Shown: positions 23,004 through 33,651 of the stretch, one piece after another | Layout of the letters: each line of letters opens with the position of its first letter | How positions within the stretch are numbered: position 1 is the first letter of the stretch | Assembly: GCA_022495995.1 (NCBI GenBank) | Contig: JAFEMH010000525.1 | Coordinates: 604,501-668,500, forward strand | Origin: Adenophora triphylla var. japonica | Taxonomy: Eukaryota > Streptophyta > Magnoliopsida > Asterales > Campanulaceae | Length of the DNA stretch: 64,000 bases | Direction of reading: 5' to 3' | Notes under the pieces: model-generated | What the model saw: the letters and a program-made list of their open reading frames with translations, nothing else | What the model was told of the DNA's origin: nothing | Database searches by the model: none | Translations under genes and position numbers: made by a program

Positions 23004-24716
23004 AATTTAGGAACTTTTCCAAACCTTTCGAGGGGCGAAGGACTTGCTAGAATTAAAATTCCACATAGTCCTTCGCTGGAAAACACCTTCTAGAATGCCA
23101 CCTTGCATGGTTCTAGAAATAAGCTGAGTCACTAATGGATAAGACCGCACGGCTTCATTAGCTTGGGGTTACAGCCGCACGGCTTCATTAGCCATCACCA
23201 GACTGCCTATAAATAGAGGCCTCCTTTACCCATTTTTAGAAAGGAGAACTTTTGGTACTATTACTCTGCCAAAATACCTACACGAATTTCCAGAGAGCTG
23301 AGAGCAACCAAAATCACCTCCCCCTCTTCAAAACCCTTCTAAAGTTGGTCCTTCCTTAGGAAAACTTCAAAGAGATAGAGGAACACCACCATTGGTAACC
23401 TCTCCTCCCCTTTTCCTTAAAATATACTTGTCATTACTTGCTATATTGTTCTTTGCTTTATATATTTTCATCTACTTGATTGGTATTTGATATCTTGTTA
23501 TTAAAAATCACATCTTTAGTCATGTAGATCATAATATCCCCATTCCCCTATCATATGGGATCCATGGAAGATCCAACCCAAGGATGAACAATGAGACCTC
23601 AAATGGCTTGTTCTAGGGTGGATCTCTCACATGGTGATGTGAAAATAGCATCCTTTGCATATAAAAATGTCATCTTTTTCCATAAAATGTCATCTTTACT
23701 CATGAATTTCATTCCCCCTTCCCATAGACCTTGCTTACAAGGATTGTCCACCAAAAAGGTTCATAAAGTATATAGGAAAGCCATAAAGGTCCTCCCTTTT
23801 CATTCCTAGTCTTAGCTTGCATCATGTTCATTATATATGTTAGCATAAAAATGTCATCTTTAGCTTAAAATGCATTCCCCATGTCCCTCATGGTTGGATC
23901 ACTCTCCTAGGATTGCCTAGTGACCTTCATAAGGCACAAAAAGGCATAGGATGAGTATAATGATCCAATCTTTATACCCCTCCCTTAGTCCCCTTTGGTA
24001 CTTGAGGCATCTCTTGGAGCATAATGGTGTAAAGGTCCTATCTTTACATCATTTCCTCCACATAAAGATGCCATAGACGGACTCTCCTTTAGAAAAGGAT
24101 GAACTTGAGCCCCTACATCTCCGATCATCACTTGAGACGAGCATAAATGTCCCGACAAAGCTCAAATCGTCTCAAGATGTAGGATTGATGGGCAAAGGTC
24201 ATTCCTTTCTAAAGGGTCTCATACTTGGACTATTAAAAAAAGGTGTCCCGATATTGATCACATACGACCCAAGGTCTCATAATGATGATCATAAATCCAA
24301 GATGAGAACGGGATCAAAGTCCCTAACACATCAAAATCCAAGGAATCCCGAGCGATAACCAACTCATGGTTTATACGTCCGGAAGATACCTTGGCACATT
24401 CCCTCCTTTCCAAAAAACACATCCCACACACGAAAACACTAAGGCAAGCATGAAAATCGGATCTTGGAAGACTTGCTTCGGCAAGGCTCCTTGGGTGAAC
24501 GACGATCCGTTCTTCCCAAGGGGTAACTTAACCTCCGAACCCATGTCCTTTTTTTCAATGTTTTGAGGAAATCAAAATGGCGTGGCGACTCCGTTTTTTC
24601 AATTTAAACCGGATGTTTCCAAACCGATGTGAGGCGGTGATCCCCTTACACGAGAAATCGGTTCCAACAAAAAAATAAAAAATAGGAAAGCCGCGATCTT
24701 GGGCACCACATTCACA
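23004..24716 (+). repeat. Element D 5' LTR, lacking its first 78 bp
   Basis: 1713 bp alignable to the 3' LTR from its base 48575 onward and ending ACATTCACA. The TGTAAGTAC start is missing: element B integrase sequence runs directly into the LTR at a shared AATTT (23004-23008 and 48575-48579). This points to a small deletion with microhomology after insertion. TATA box at 23208-23215. Confidence 0.9.
23144..23215 (+). promoter_or_regulatory. Element D LTR dyad pair and TATA box
   Basis: Two copies of (A)(G/C)CCGCACGGCTTCATTAG, at 23144-23161 and 23173-23191, 29 bp apart. The second has perfect arms AGCCG and CGGCT. TATAAATA begins 23 bp after the second dyad core, the same gap as in element C. 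Confidence 0.65.
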
Positions 24717-24719
24717 GTT

Positions 24720-24737
24720 TGGCGACTCCGCTGGGGA
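24720..24737 (+). other. Element D primer-binding site (tRNA-Arg type)
   Basis: TGGCGACTCCGCTGGGGA begins 4 bp after the LTR. It is nearly the arginine-tRNA primer site known from Ogre elements, and places D in that lineage. Confidence 0.85.
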
Positions 24738-25575
24738 GAATCAACCAAAAAAAGCTTTCATTTTTAAAATAAAAAAATATGATACTTGGTATATAGGTGA
24801 AAACCATTAAGCTTCCCGTTATCGCTTCCTAACACGAGTCTGGGATAAAATATGGTCTAACAATCCCACGTACCGGTATCTCTTTTCGAAAAAAAAGAAA
24901 AGCTTTTTTTTTAGTGGGTTAGCCTTCCGCCGCGGATCCGATCCTCATGTTTGCCTTCCTTTTTCTTGCATTGCATTGCATGCATCGTTGGTTCTTGCGA
25001 ATTGTGCATATTATGATACTGAACAGGAAAGCATTCTGGAGCTGGAAAAGGTGCCAAAAAGGCCGGGGAAACAACCTGCAAATGAAAGGAAATGGAACCT
25101 GGAAAATTGATTGATGTAGTCGTACGGCTTGATTCTCCTTGAATCCCAGCCGGGCGGCTTCATTAGGCAATTCCACCAGGACAAAAATTGAGGTTAATCT
25201 GGCAGCCTTGGCAGCTTGGGGCTATTCAGTTCCAAGGCTGACCGGGCTCCCAGAAAATTTACGTGCTTATTTGCTGCATTTTCCCCTGTCCCAAAAAATC
25301 ATTCCTTTAAAACACATTTCTGAAAATTTCTGTTTTAACACAAAAAGGAACATTTTTAGGAGGCCGCACACTATGTGCACCTTTATATCCTGTACACTTT
25401 GCACGCACGTCCCTTTAACCCGGGGTGGTTGTTCAGCTGCAGTCACGGACAGTATTACGATTCTCCCGGGTGGGCACGGAATCACCCCAAACTCCTCACG
25501 GCAGCCAGTGTCAACCAATGCACAGTCTGTGTCACACATTTTAAAACCATGACTTTTGGTTGGTTTTTTGTCTAG
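24738..25575 (+). other. Element D leader, first part, with dyad pair
   Basis: Untranslated leader. A third dyad pair lies at 25118-25166: GTCGTACGGCTTGATT followed by AGCCGGGCGGCTTCATTAG. No gag frame is recognisable here. The leader is cut at 25580 by element C. Confidence 0.65.
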
Positions 25576-25580
25576 TCCGT
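25576..25580. repeat. Left target-site duplication of C (TCCGT)
   Basis: TCCGT directly before the TG of the left C LTR, repeated at 37581-37585 after the right LTR. Confidence 0.95.
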
Positions 25581-25949
25581 TGAATGTGCGCTCGCCCGAA
25601 AATTTGTTTTTCGTGAAAATGAAGGAGTCGCCACGCCGTTTTAAGAGGAAACATTGAAAACCTTTTTTTAGAGAGAAAACATGAGTTCGGGGGTCAGGTT
25701 ACGTGTTGGGAAGAACCGAGAGTTCACCCAACACGCCTCGTCCATAGACGAGTCTTTCAATCAAACATCCAAATAAATCCAAAGTGTGTGCAAATATTGA
25801 TAATAAACAAAGTGTGGTAAAATGCATCTTATTAATTATGAAACGAGAATTACAAATTGTGAGCCCATTATTTAGGGAGGCCACATCCCTGATACAAATG
25901 ATCTAAAACAGATTACAAAGGAAAGAGGTCTCTGCAGATAGGTCATGTA

Positions 25950-26028
25950 TGTCGCATGACACGTCGCACCAGTAACCATATATGTCGCGTGACACAGGAT
26001 CACTTGGAGACGAAGGTGTCGCGTGACA
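25950..26028. promoter_or_regulatory. Element C dyads, distal LTR cluster
   Basis: TGTCGCATGACA (25950-25961), TGTCGCGTGACA (25983-25994) and TGTCGCGTGACA (26017-26028), spaced 33 and 34 bp apart. The same cluster is in the right LTR near 36550-36630. Confidence 0.62.
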
Positions 26029-26633
26029 TACATAAGCCATCTGCAGAAACTTAACAGGATGAACACAGAATCAACAGAAAGCTATACAGATCTAATTGAT
26101 TAGCTAAATTAAGAACGAAATGCAGAAACAACACCAAATCGACCCCGGGAGTGTGGATATGGGTAGATCCACACCCCTTGGGGTTCAAACACCAAGTTCA
26201 ATCAAATATTCAACAATAGAAGCTCAATTGAACGAATTATTCAAGTTAAACAGAGAGATTGCGATTGGGATTCAGTAATCCAGATAGCTAGGATCCGATC
26301 TTGAATCCAAACAGAAGTAATTGCTAGAATTATGAGAAATTGAGCAAGAGAGAGAGAGAAGAGGGAGGTTGGAGAATCGTTACCCTTGATGCTTCCACGA
26401 ATCCTGTATCTAGTCAGATACAGAACCCTTCAATTCGTCACTTCTGATCTGGAAGGATTGATGCAAAAGGGTCCAAGTGCTATGGCTTGAGAAAGGGGTT
26501 TGGATAGGAAGTAATTAGGTAGGTTAAAGGTAGGAGAGAGAGAGGGTTATGTTTGGGAGTTTCGTTACGGTGCAAATTTGGCAGAGTGACAGTAGGCTCA
26601 AGTTGGGATCCCTTTTCTGAGAGGGGGAGGGTC

Positions 26634-26717
26634 TTATTTATAGGCCTCAGTTGGTGACCTCAGTGTGTCGCACGACCTTACGCGTCCACTTTCCATGCCT
26701 CAAGCTGTCGCGTGACA
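26634..26717. promoter_or_regulatory. Element C dyad pair beside the LTR TATA box
   Basis: TGTCGCACGACC (26666-26677) and TGTCGCGTGACA (26706-26717). The minus-strand TATA box (TATAAATAAG, ending at 26642) lies 23 bp from the first, the same gap as in element D. The right LTR repeats this near 37267-37320. Confidence 0.65.
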
Positions 26718-26979
26718 CAAGGTGGTCCAACCGCTTTTGGCGCCAAAACCAGTTTCTGGAACATTCCGGGAAAATACCCAAAAGGTCCAACAGATTTTAT
26801 TCCCAAGAGGTCCTTTGGCATGAATAATGTACCAAAAGGTACTTCCTTCGCGGGAAACTCATGAAACGTTTCCGGAAGTCTCGGGATAGGCCGGGAATTT
26901 ACCAAAACGCCCCTTTAATGCAATTTTATCATTTAAAATGCACCTAAAAAAGGTTGCGAATTGGATTGGCGTACTTACA

Positions 26980-27035
26980 GAGCCCCTCGGCAACGTCACT
27001 TTTGGAAAAAGTGGGGTTGTCGATAAAATAAGACC
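26980..27035 (-). other. Element C polypurine tract and adjoining hairpin
   Basis: On the minus strand GCCGAGGGGCTC adjoins the LTR. Before it, CCCCACTTTTTCCAAAAGTG folds as a CACTTTT/AAAAGTG stem, with a possible outer CAAC/GTTG pairing. Confidence 0.68.
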
Positions 27036-27097
27036 CAATCCCAATGAGCATAGAGGGATAAGGTAACGGGCTAGAAGGGTGAATCGGGGAATCTAAT

Positions 27098-27169
27098 GGC
27101 TGGACCTCTCTGAGAAAGGATTCCTACGTATCCCTTTAAGAAGGGAATCAAGCCAAATCGTAGTTCGGG
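27098..27169 (+). other. Conserved CTACG/CGTAG box, LTR side, element C
   Basis: GGCTGGACC, then ATTCCTACGTATCCCTTTAA, GAAGGGAATCAAG and TCGTAGTTCG. It can form an outer CTACG/CGTAG stem and an inner CCCTT/AAGGG stem. Confidence 0.74.
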
Positions 27170-27284
27170 AAATTACTAACTACAAGCAAGAAAGGGGTAG
27201 AAATGTGTCTTCATACCTTTGCTGTGCTTACCTGTGACTTCTTGCGGGGTCGGTATTACTGCGGTTGGATAGTTGCTTCCTTTC

Positions 27285-27850
27285 ACACCAGGTTGTAGCT
27301 GCCGGAGGGTCTCATGCTGCAACTGGTATTTGCGAGTAGCTGCCGGAGGGTCTCATGCTATCGCTGTTGACGAGTTGTAGCTGCCGGAGGGTCTCATGCT
27401 GCAACGGGTCTTTTGTGGATGCCAGGGGTCTCATACCACTTCTCTAATGCAGGGTAGTTGCCGGAGGGTCTCACACTACTGCTGCTTCTCTTCGTGGATG
27501 CCGGAGGGTCTCATACCACTTCTCTAATGCAGGGTAGTTGCCGGAGGGTCTCACACTACTGCTGCCTCTCTTCGTGGATGCCGGAGGGTCTCATACCACT
27601 TCTTCTTCTTCTTTGCTGGGGATGAGTATAGCTGCCCGGGGTCTCACACTATCTCTTTTTTGCTCTGTTGGGGATAAACGTATCTGCCAAGGGTCTCACG
27701 CTACTTCTTATGTTCTGTGCTGATAAGTATAGCTGCCAGGGGACTCACGCTATCTCCTTTCTGTTCTGCTCTTTGTGGATGCCAAAGGGACTCATACCAC
27801 TTTCCTTGCTTTGTTGTTGATGAATGTAGCTGCCAGGGGTCTCACGCTAC
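27285..27850. repeat. Element C irregular minisatellite
   Basis: About ten copies of a unit of 50-60 bp sharing GCTGCCGGAGGGTCTCATGC or TGCCAGGGGTCTCACGCT, with variable T-rich spacers. Confidence 0.88.
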
Positions 27851-28264
27851 TTCTTTCTTCTCTGTTGCCGATTTTGTTGTTGGACGGTCTTTGTTGATTG
27901 TCGCTTTTCTTTTGTGTCCTGGGTTTTGCTTGGGAAACTGGGGACTTTGCTTCTTTCCTGTGCCTCGAGGCTACTGGTCTCTGGGAATTTGTTCATCAAG
28001 CCGGGGATTCTGCTTTCTGGGGAATTGGCTTCTTTTCTTGGGGTTGTAGGGCTGCTGGTCTTGCTGAGCTCTGCTTGGGGCTATCACAAATACATGCCTT
28101 TTGCTTTTTCTCTTTCTTTCTCAATTTGGTGTGAGGGCCAGTTTTGAGACTCAATTGATTATTGTACCTGCGAGGGTAAAACAAAATATGCCAAGTGGGG
28201 TCAAAATTTGTAAATCATCAGATTACAGGGGCATTTTTGGAATTTTGGTTATGGAGGATCATTA
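27851..28264. other. Spacer between element C minisatellite and antisense promoter
   Basis: About 410 bp of T-rich sequence. Short open frames here have no recognisable content. Confidence 0.5.
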
Positions 28265-28305
28265 TGTCGCACGACCGTTTAAGGCCATTGAACAGTCTTT
28301 TAAAA
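28265..28305 (+). promoter_or_regulatory. Element C dyad and TATA-like box before antisense PMD
   Basis: TGTCGCACGACC (28265-28276) is identical to an LTR dyad. TTTTAAAA lies 21 bp on, at about 28298. The PMD ATG is at 28440, 163 bp downstream of the dyad. Confidence 0.58.
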
Positions 28306-28439
28306 GAGCGAACAGTCCTCATTTTGAAATACATCGTTGGAGGGAGGTGGAAGCTCTGGCGAGAAGAGAACACCATTTCACCCAATTTTGATCATTGTTG
28401 ACTGATTCTAGGGCTTGATTTCATCCTAGGTTCATAAAA

Positions 28440-30880
28440 ATGCCTCCTAGGCGTCGACCCACCAAGAATGCTCCGACCCAGGCTCAGTTAGCCGCACGGT
28501 GAAAGAATGCCTTGAGGAATCAGAGGCCTTTTGTTCCTCATACTGTTAGAGGAGACTTCTACCCGCATCTGAAAGAGCATACCTCGGCACCGGGGAATAA
28601 AACGAAGGTAATCTCTGTAACCCTCGCTTTTTGATGCAATGAGAAAAGTCGGATTTTTTTTTTCAGAAATTGATTGATTTTGCCTTCTCTGTTGGACTCA
28701 GAAAAAAAACTATTGCGTGCTCTGAGTTATCTAGCAATTGTAAATGAATGCTTAAAGTGCTCAAACCCTAGTTTTGCTTGGAATTGAAATATGCAATTGA
28801 TTTGACAAGTAAATTTGGGATATTCATAACTGCGCTGTGCTTACCTGCAGGAGCTACGCACTCGGGGTTCTCCAGAGGTCATTGGCCAATTGTGGGATTT
28901 GCTGCCAGGTAGTCAGGAGCTTGATCACTCGCCGAAAGGCTTAGTATAAGCTGCTGGGTTGGGGCAGTTTTTTGAGATGGCGAAGGCTGTTGGAGGCACA
29001 CAGAGGAGCATCGGGCTGGTAAAGGCGTTCATAGAATTTTGGTGGGAGACTACCCATTCTTTTCATTTCTGGGCGAGGCAACCATCACGCCGTATGATTT
29101 TGCTGTTATTACTGGCCTGCCCTTTACTGACGAGCCCTTGTATCTGGAGGAGCCTACTCTGATTGCTGACCCGCAGCCCCCCACTGAGGCTTACTATATG
29201 GAGCTGATCGGCTTTGTTCCCCAGGACAAGAAGGGGAATGGATATGAGCACGGGGACCTTCATAGCCAGATGGTTGAGTAGAGTACTGGTTTTCCAGCTG
29301 AGATGGCAGACACCGATGAGGACAGGCTGAGAGCTAGGAGGTTGGATAGGGCGTTTGTTTGGGTTGGCTTCTCAGATATGTTGTTTATCAATGCCACATC
29401 TACGGGTTTGCTTTCTTTGTTGGAGCTCCTGAGGGATTGGGCTAGTGTTGGATCGCTGTCTTGGGGAGAGGCCGGTTTGGCCGAGTTATATCTGGCTTTA
29501 GATGATATCAGTCGGGGGAAGGCTAAGTCCTTCAACTGCTGTCACTTGGCTTTTGAGGTATCTCTTGGTCTGATTCTCCTTCTTTTTTTTTAATACCGCT
29601 TCTTTCCGTCCCCTTTCTCTTTACCTGACTCTGTTCTGTCTCTTCTCTTCAGGCTTGGGCTTACGAGATCATTGGTTGTTATGCCTGGCGGGTAGGGGAG
29701 GCATATCCGGCTACCACATTTCCTGCTATGAAGCGTTGGGTGAAGGATGCAAGGCAGAAGATTCGGACAGCTGATACTAAAGGACGGATGACTGCTTCTC
29801 TGGCTGATACTTTGGTTTGTTTACGGGGGACTCCCGGGAGTTTGACTTTATTCCCTTGGGCTGGACGATATGCTGGGGTTCATCTGGAGCATGCCCTTCA
29901 TCTTACTGAGTGTCGCAAATTGTTGGTGGGTTTGTCTGGAGATGCATTGTATCTGGGTGAGCGGGTTTGTAGGCAGCATGGTCCCGGTAGTATGGCTAGA
30001 GTTCCATTTGATCCTCCTGCTGAGATGTGGTTTCCTCAGAAGCTGGATGACGTGGCTGCTTTGATCCAGGGAGAGCCTGCTTTTAATTATACTGAGAATG
30101 ATGGGAATTATGACGCTTATGTGGCTACGAGGCTGAGGTCGCCGCAGGTTGCTCCGAGACATGATAATCAGGCTGCGGGACCATCTGTTGGACATGTTGC
30201 GGATGCTCCCCTACCACCTCCTTTCGTTGATTTTTAGGATGGGGACCACATGAGGCGGGCCACTCTTGATACTAGCCGGATTTATCCATACTTTCATCTT
30301 CCTGAGGGAGCTCGATCCGTAAATGGCTTTAAACTGTTTACATCTTTTGATCCTTTTGTTCTGATATGATTTCTGATTCTCTTTTGTCTGCTTGTACCAG
30401 GTATCAACTGACATCTACTGGGGTTTTGCTCACCATTATACCGGGGCTATGGACATGATTGATCAGTTGGTGAGGAGCAATCGATATTGGCGGGAGCGAT
30501 GCTTGGCCCAGAGTTATGATAGTTCTGATGATGATGGCGATTCTATGCCCAGCTTGCCAGATAGGAAGAGGACCCGGACTGATATGTCTGTTAGGGATAC
30601 ACATTGGCCCAGAACTAAGACCGCGCCTCGTCGTCCTCCTACTCCTTCCAGCTCTGATATTGATATCTCAGGGGATCCTCATGAGCTTGAGACTGTTGTC
30701 ATTCCTGCTACCCACGATATTTTCCGTGACGACCCTATTGTTTATCATGATGCTGCTGCTGGCCCGGATCCTGAGGAGGGTGATGCAGATGGAGAGGACA
30801 GCGAGGAGACTGAAGATGATGATGCTAGCAGCTCCGCCGAAGATGATACTTACATTTCCGGAGACGATGGTTCAGAATAG
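28440..30880 (+). pseudogene. Element C antisense PMD gene, four exons
   Basis: Start MPPRRRPTKNAPTQ at 28440. Introns with GT and AG ends: 28608-28850, 29558-29652 and 30319-30400. The PMD core is in exon 2: GLVKAFIEFWWETTHSFHF, then GEATITPYDFAVITGLPFT, ELIGFVPQDKK, WVGFSDMLFINATSTGLLSLLELL and LSWGEAGLAELYLALDDISRG. Exon 3 opens AWAYEIIGCYAWRVGEAYPAT and carries GRYAGVHLEHALHL and LSGDALYLGERVCRQHGPG. Exon 4 is DNA-binding-like only in being basic (PDRKRTRTD), then very acidic to the end at 30880. Breaks: TGA at 28500 (from CGA), one at about 28948, a frame break near 29070, TAG at 29279 and TAG at 30235. Otherwise it parallels the intact F gene. Confidence 0.85.
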
Positions 30881-31234
30881 CTCTTGGATTGATTTGTGAC
30901 CCTTTTTTTGATTGTTGCACCCCGCTTTGGGAAGAAAAGACAAACACTCTCTCTCTTTTTTTTTATCTAAATTGTACCTAGTACATTATTAGTTGTTAGT
31001 TTGCTTGTGCGAGTCCATATTTTGGGAAGAATGGGATTGAATGGTTTTTGGATGATTATGAATGGTTTGTATGCTTTGGGCTTGTATATGAGAGTGGTGT
31101 ATGTTGTTTTGAATGAAATTCCCTCCCCCATGATGCTTGCAGGATGTCTTGTTGTTTGCAGCTTGGAACAAGTCGGGGCGTGCCCTGGTATTAATCAGAT
31201 TGTAGTTTACTGATGTCTGGTGCTGGACTTAACA

Positions 31235-31279
31235 TGTCGCACGACTCAAAGCAGCCAGGGTACGTTCTGTCGCGTGACA
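31235..31279. promoter_or_regulatory. Element C dyad pair downstream of PMD
   Basis: TGTCGCACGACT (31235-31246) and TGTCGCGTGACA (31268-31279), 33 bp apart. The position matches the pair that precedes the DUF7745 gene in element F. Confidence 0.6.
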
Positions 31280-31465
31280 TGATGAGTCAGGTTGACAGGC
31301 TTTCAGAAAGGGACCTCTTTACTATCTCTAAGCCTTATTCTCTTGCCCAGAGTATGATATTCAATAACTTCATCATGAAGTAGGCCTCTTGTAACATAAT
31401 CCATTCTTAACTGCTTGATATTATGGAAACAGCCCCAGGAACCACACGTATCAACTTCTGACCAA

Positions 31466-31585
31466 ACCCCAGTCTGCCACACAGTCTTTTGCAGCCCCAG
31501 TCTGCCACACAGTCTTTTGCAGCCCCAGTCTGTCACATAGTCTTTTGCAGCCCCAGTCTGCCACACAGTCTTTTGCAGCCCCAGG
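31466..31585. repeat. 28-bp tandem repeat in element C
   Basis: Four copies of GCCCCAGTCTGCCACACAGT followed by CTTTTGCA, nearly perfect. It lies in the stretch where D and F have the DUF7745 gene. Confidence 0.92.
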
Positions 31586-32068
31586 ATGAGATTGTTCTTC
31601 GGGTTGTAGTCAGTCAGGCAGCGGATAAGACTCAAGAGTTTTTACATGCAGGGGCACACTTTCGAATGGTGGGAAATGAATCCCGAATTTGTGTATGACA
31701 CTCTCGCTTTTGGGCCTGACTCTTTGGGAGAGTATAATCATTACAAGGTAGGGAAAGGTGTATGGAAGCCCCTGCTGACCGAAACGGTGTTTAGCTCTAT
31801 CTTCCTATGATGTAGAAATAGAAGACTTGTCGAGACACTTGAAAATTTGTCTTATTCGTGATGATCACAAAGCTGCTTATAACCCTTTATTGATGTTCAG
31901 GTTAGTCAAACCGCCAAAGCTAATATGAGCAAATATTTTTATCAATCCTGAGGAGAAAGCCCACTGATATCGAGAATCAAACTCGGAAAGATGAACAATG
32001 TATGGGCATGGTCCTTGAGGAGACCGGATTTTCTGAGATTTGTTTGCAATTTCGACCGAACCAATTAT

Positions 32069-32118
32069 GGTTGCCTACGTTCCCCTCCATTGGAGGAGCT
32101 CAGGTCGCCGTAGTTCGG
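32069..32118 (+). other. Conserved CTACG/CGTAG box, pol side, element C
   Basis: GGTTGCCTACGTTCC, inner stem CCTCC/GGAGG, GCTCAGGTC and CCGTAGTTCGG. It is the counterpart of boxes at 57286-57348 in F and 43400-43455 in D. Confidence 0.74.
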
Positions 32119-32486
32119 GCTTATCCATAATGAAAAGAATGAATGGTGAAATTCGGGGATCTGAGGACTTTCGAGGAATTTTGGGAGTCGAAAGAACGTG
32201 TCCTCTTGGAGTGTCGATGGGAGACACAGATGCGAAGCCCCAGTGGGACATTCACGGCAGGTGTTTGCGAAGGAGAAATGAAATATGCTCACATACAACG
32301 TCGAATGAACGGACGGAATTTGCACAATCTTCGCTTGACGGTCCTTTGAGCCGGGATGGACTTGGCTCCGCTTTAAGCAACAATCTGTTTTAGATCTCGA
32401 CGATATTGGAGTGAAACTGCTATCCGGTAGGAACTGCGACTGGGCTTCGGGATTTCGATCGGTCTTTGGGTAATTTCGGGGTATCA

Positions 32487-32705
32487 TGACCTCTTAAAAC
32501 GAGAGGTCGGCTGGGCTCTTTGCTGACTGAACCTCTAAAGATGAGAGGCTGGCTCTTGGGTATGTGTTTGGGATTTCTAAGGTGAGGGAAATCTGCGGTT
32601 ATATCTTTAACGCCTCTAAGAATGAGAGGTCGATCTTTTGGCTTTCGGTCAAGGGCAAAGGTAAGGGTAATGGTAATGGGAATGTCCTCTAAAATTGAGA
32701 GGACG
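32487..32705. repeat. Four small hairpins CCTCT-N-AGAGG in element C
   Basis: Short palindromic units: CCTCTTAAAACGAGAGG near 32490, CCTCTAAAGATGAGAGG near 32533, CCTCTAAGAATGAGAGG near 32612 and CCTCTAAAATTGAGAGG near 32688. The stems are kept while loops vary. Confidence 0.7.
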
Positions 32706-32828
32706 GCCGGAATTGGTTGAGGTAGCGGTGAGGGGACATCCGTGCTGTCTCTTTATTCACTCTGAGACTCCTCTTGATTAATGACCGGATCCTTTGACTT
32801 TCGCTTCTGAGAGGATCACTGGGGACTA

Positions 32829-32928
32829 GGCTCTCTTTCTTTTCTTTTTTTTTGTTATGTTTTTTTTTGTATTTTTGTCTCTCTCTTTTTTTCTTTTGAG
32901 AGGAGAATTTCAGCTAGTCCCCAGGATG
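32829..32928. repeat. Inverted repeat CTGGGGACTAG in element C
   Basis: CTGGGGACTAG near 32830 and CTAGTCCCCAG near 32918 form an 11-bp perfect stem around a T-rich loop of about 80 bp. It sits where D and F have CTAG-bounded hairpins. Confidence 0.75.
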
Positions 32929-33651
32929 GATCATTGCTTTCCGCCGTTCTTGAGCTTGGAGACGGTCGATTCTTCTTTTGCATCGCGGGAGCCTCAAGGA
33001 TAGTCCCTCTTCTTCTGGCGGTGGCTAAATGAGTTTCAAATATGCCGATCTTGAAATGAAGGGATATTATTTGGTGAGGGTAAGGTAAAGGTTTTCCTAG
33101 GGGTGAAAGGTTTCAACCGCGGTCCTTACCGGATGATCCGAACGAGATCGAGTCTTCATTGCTTCCTTAGGCTTACTTCGCAGAAGATCCATGCAAATCC
33201 ATCGAGCCAACGAAACGGTGAGGACGAAAGAAAATATGTGAACACAGGAAATGCAAGCTGGGGAGTTGATCAGCCCCAGTTTAGAGAATGATATCAGCAG
33301 GTTTTCTTGTTCCGATTAATTCAAACATTAGTCACTTCGAAGCATTAGTCGGTGAGCAGCACAAGTGATCGCGTAGAATAAGACCATTTCAATTTAAGCA
33401 TAGTGTAAGTGAACAAGTAATGTCTCGAGTCTAGCAAGAATAGAAATAAATAATTTTATTGATTGAAATAAAATACTTATAACAAGGATGCAATGGACTC
33501 AAAACATAAACACGAAATCTGCTAGATAGATAATCAAAGATCCTACGATGCCTGCCTGACTGACTTCTTCATATGAGGAATCTTCTGGGCTCCATTGGTA
33601 TTACTGAAGAGGATTGGTAATCACGTTGGGGTTAGCTTTCTCAATCCTGCC

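Larger units (their letters stand above)
23004..25580 (+). mobile_element. Element D, left part (Ogre-like)
   Basis: 5' LTR, primer site and first part of the leader of a plus-strand element that resumes at 37581 after the element C insertion and ends at 50305. It interrupts element B pol. Without C it is about 15.3 kb. Confidence 0.9.
25581..26979 (-). repeat. Element C 3' LTR
   Basis: 1399 bp, plus-strand ends TGAATGTGCGC and GCGTACTTACA. Nearly identical to 36182-37580. The minus-strand TATA box lies at about 26635-26642. Confidence 0.96.
31590..33640. other. Element C unassigned stretch in place of pol and DUF7745
   Basis: About 2 kb with no reverse transcriptase, RNase H or integrase. 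A short plus-strand reading near 31645-31750 looks protein-like (FEWWEMNPEFVYDTLAFG, ending at a GTAGGG donor-like site), perhaps an exon remnant of an antisense gene. It also holds the conserved box, small hairpins and an inverted repeat listed separately. Confidence 0.55.

Noticed and set aside
28440..30880. A host MAIL1-like gene
   Set aside because: It lies wholly inside element C, which has matching LTRs and TCCGT duplications, and has the same antisense position as PMD copies in B, D and F.
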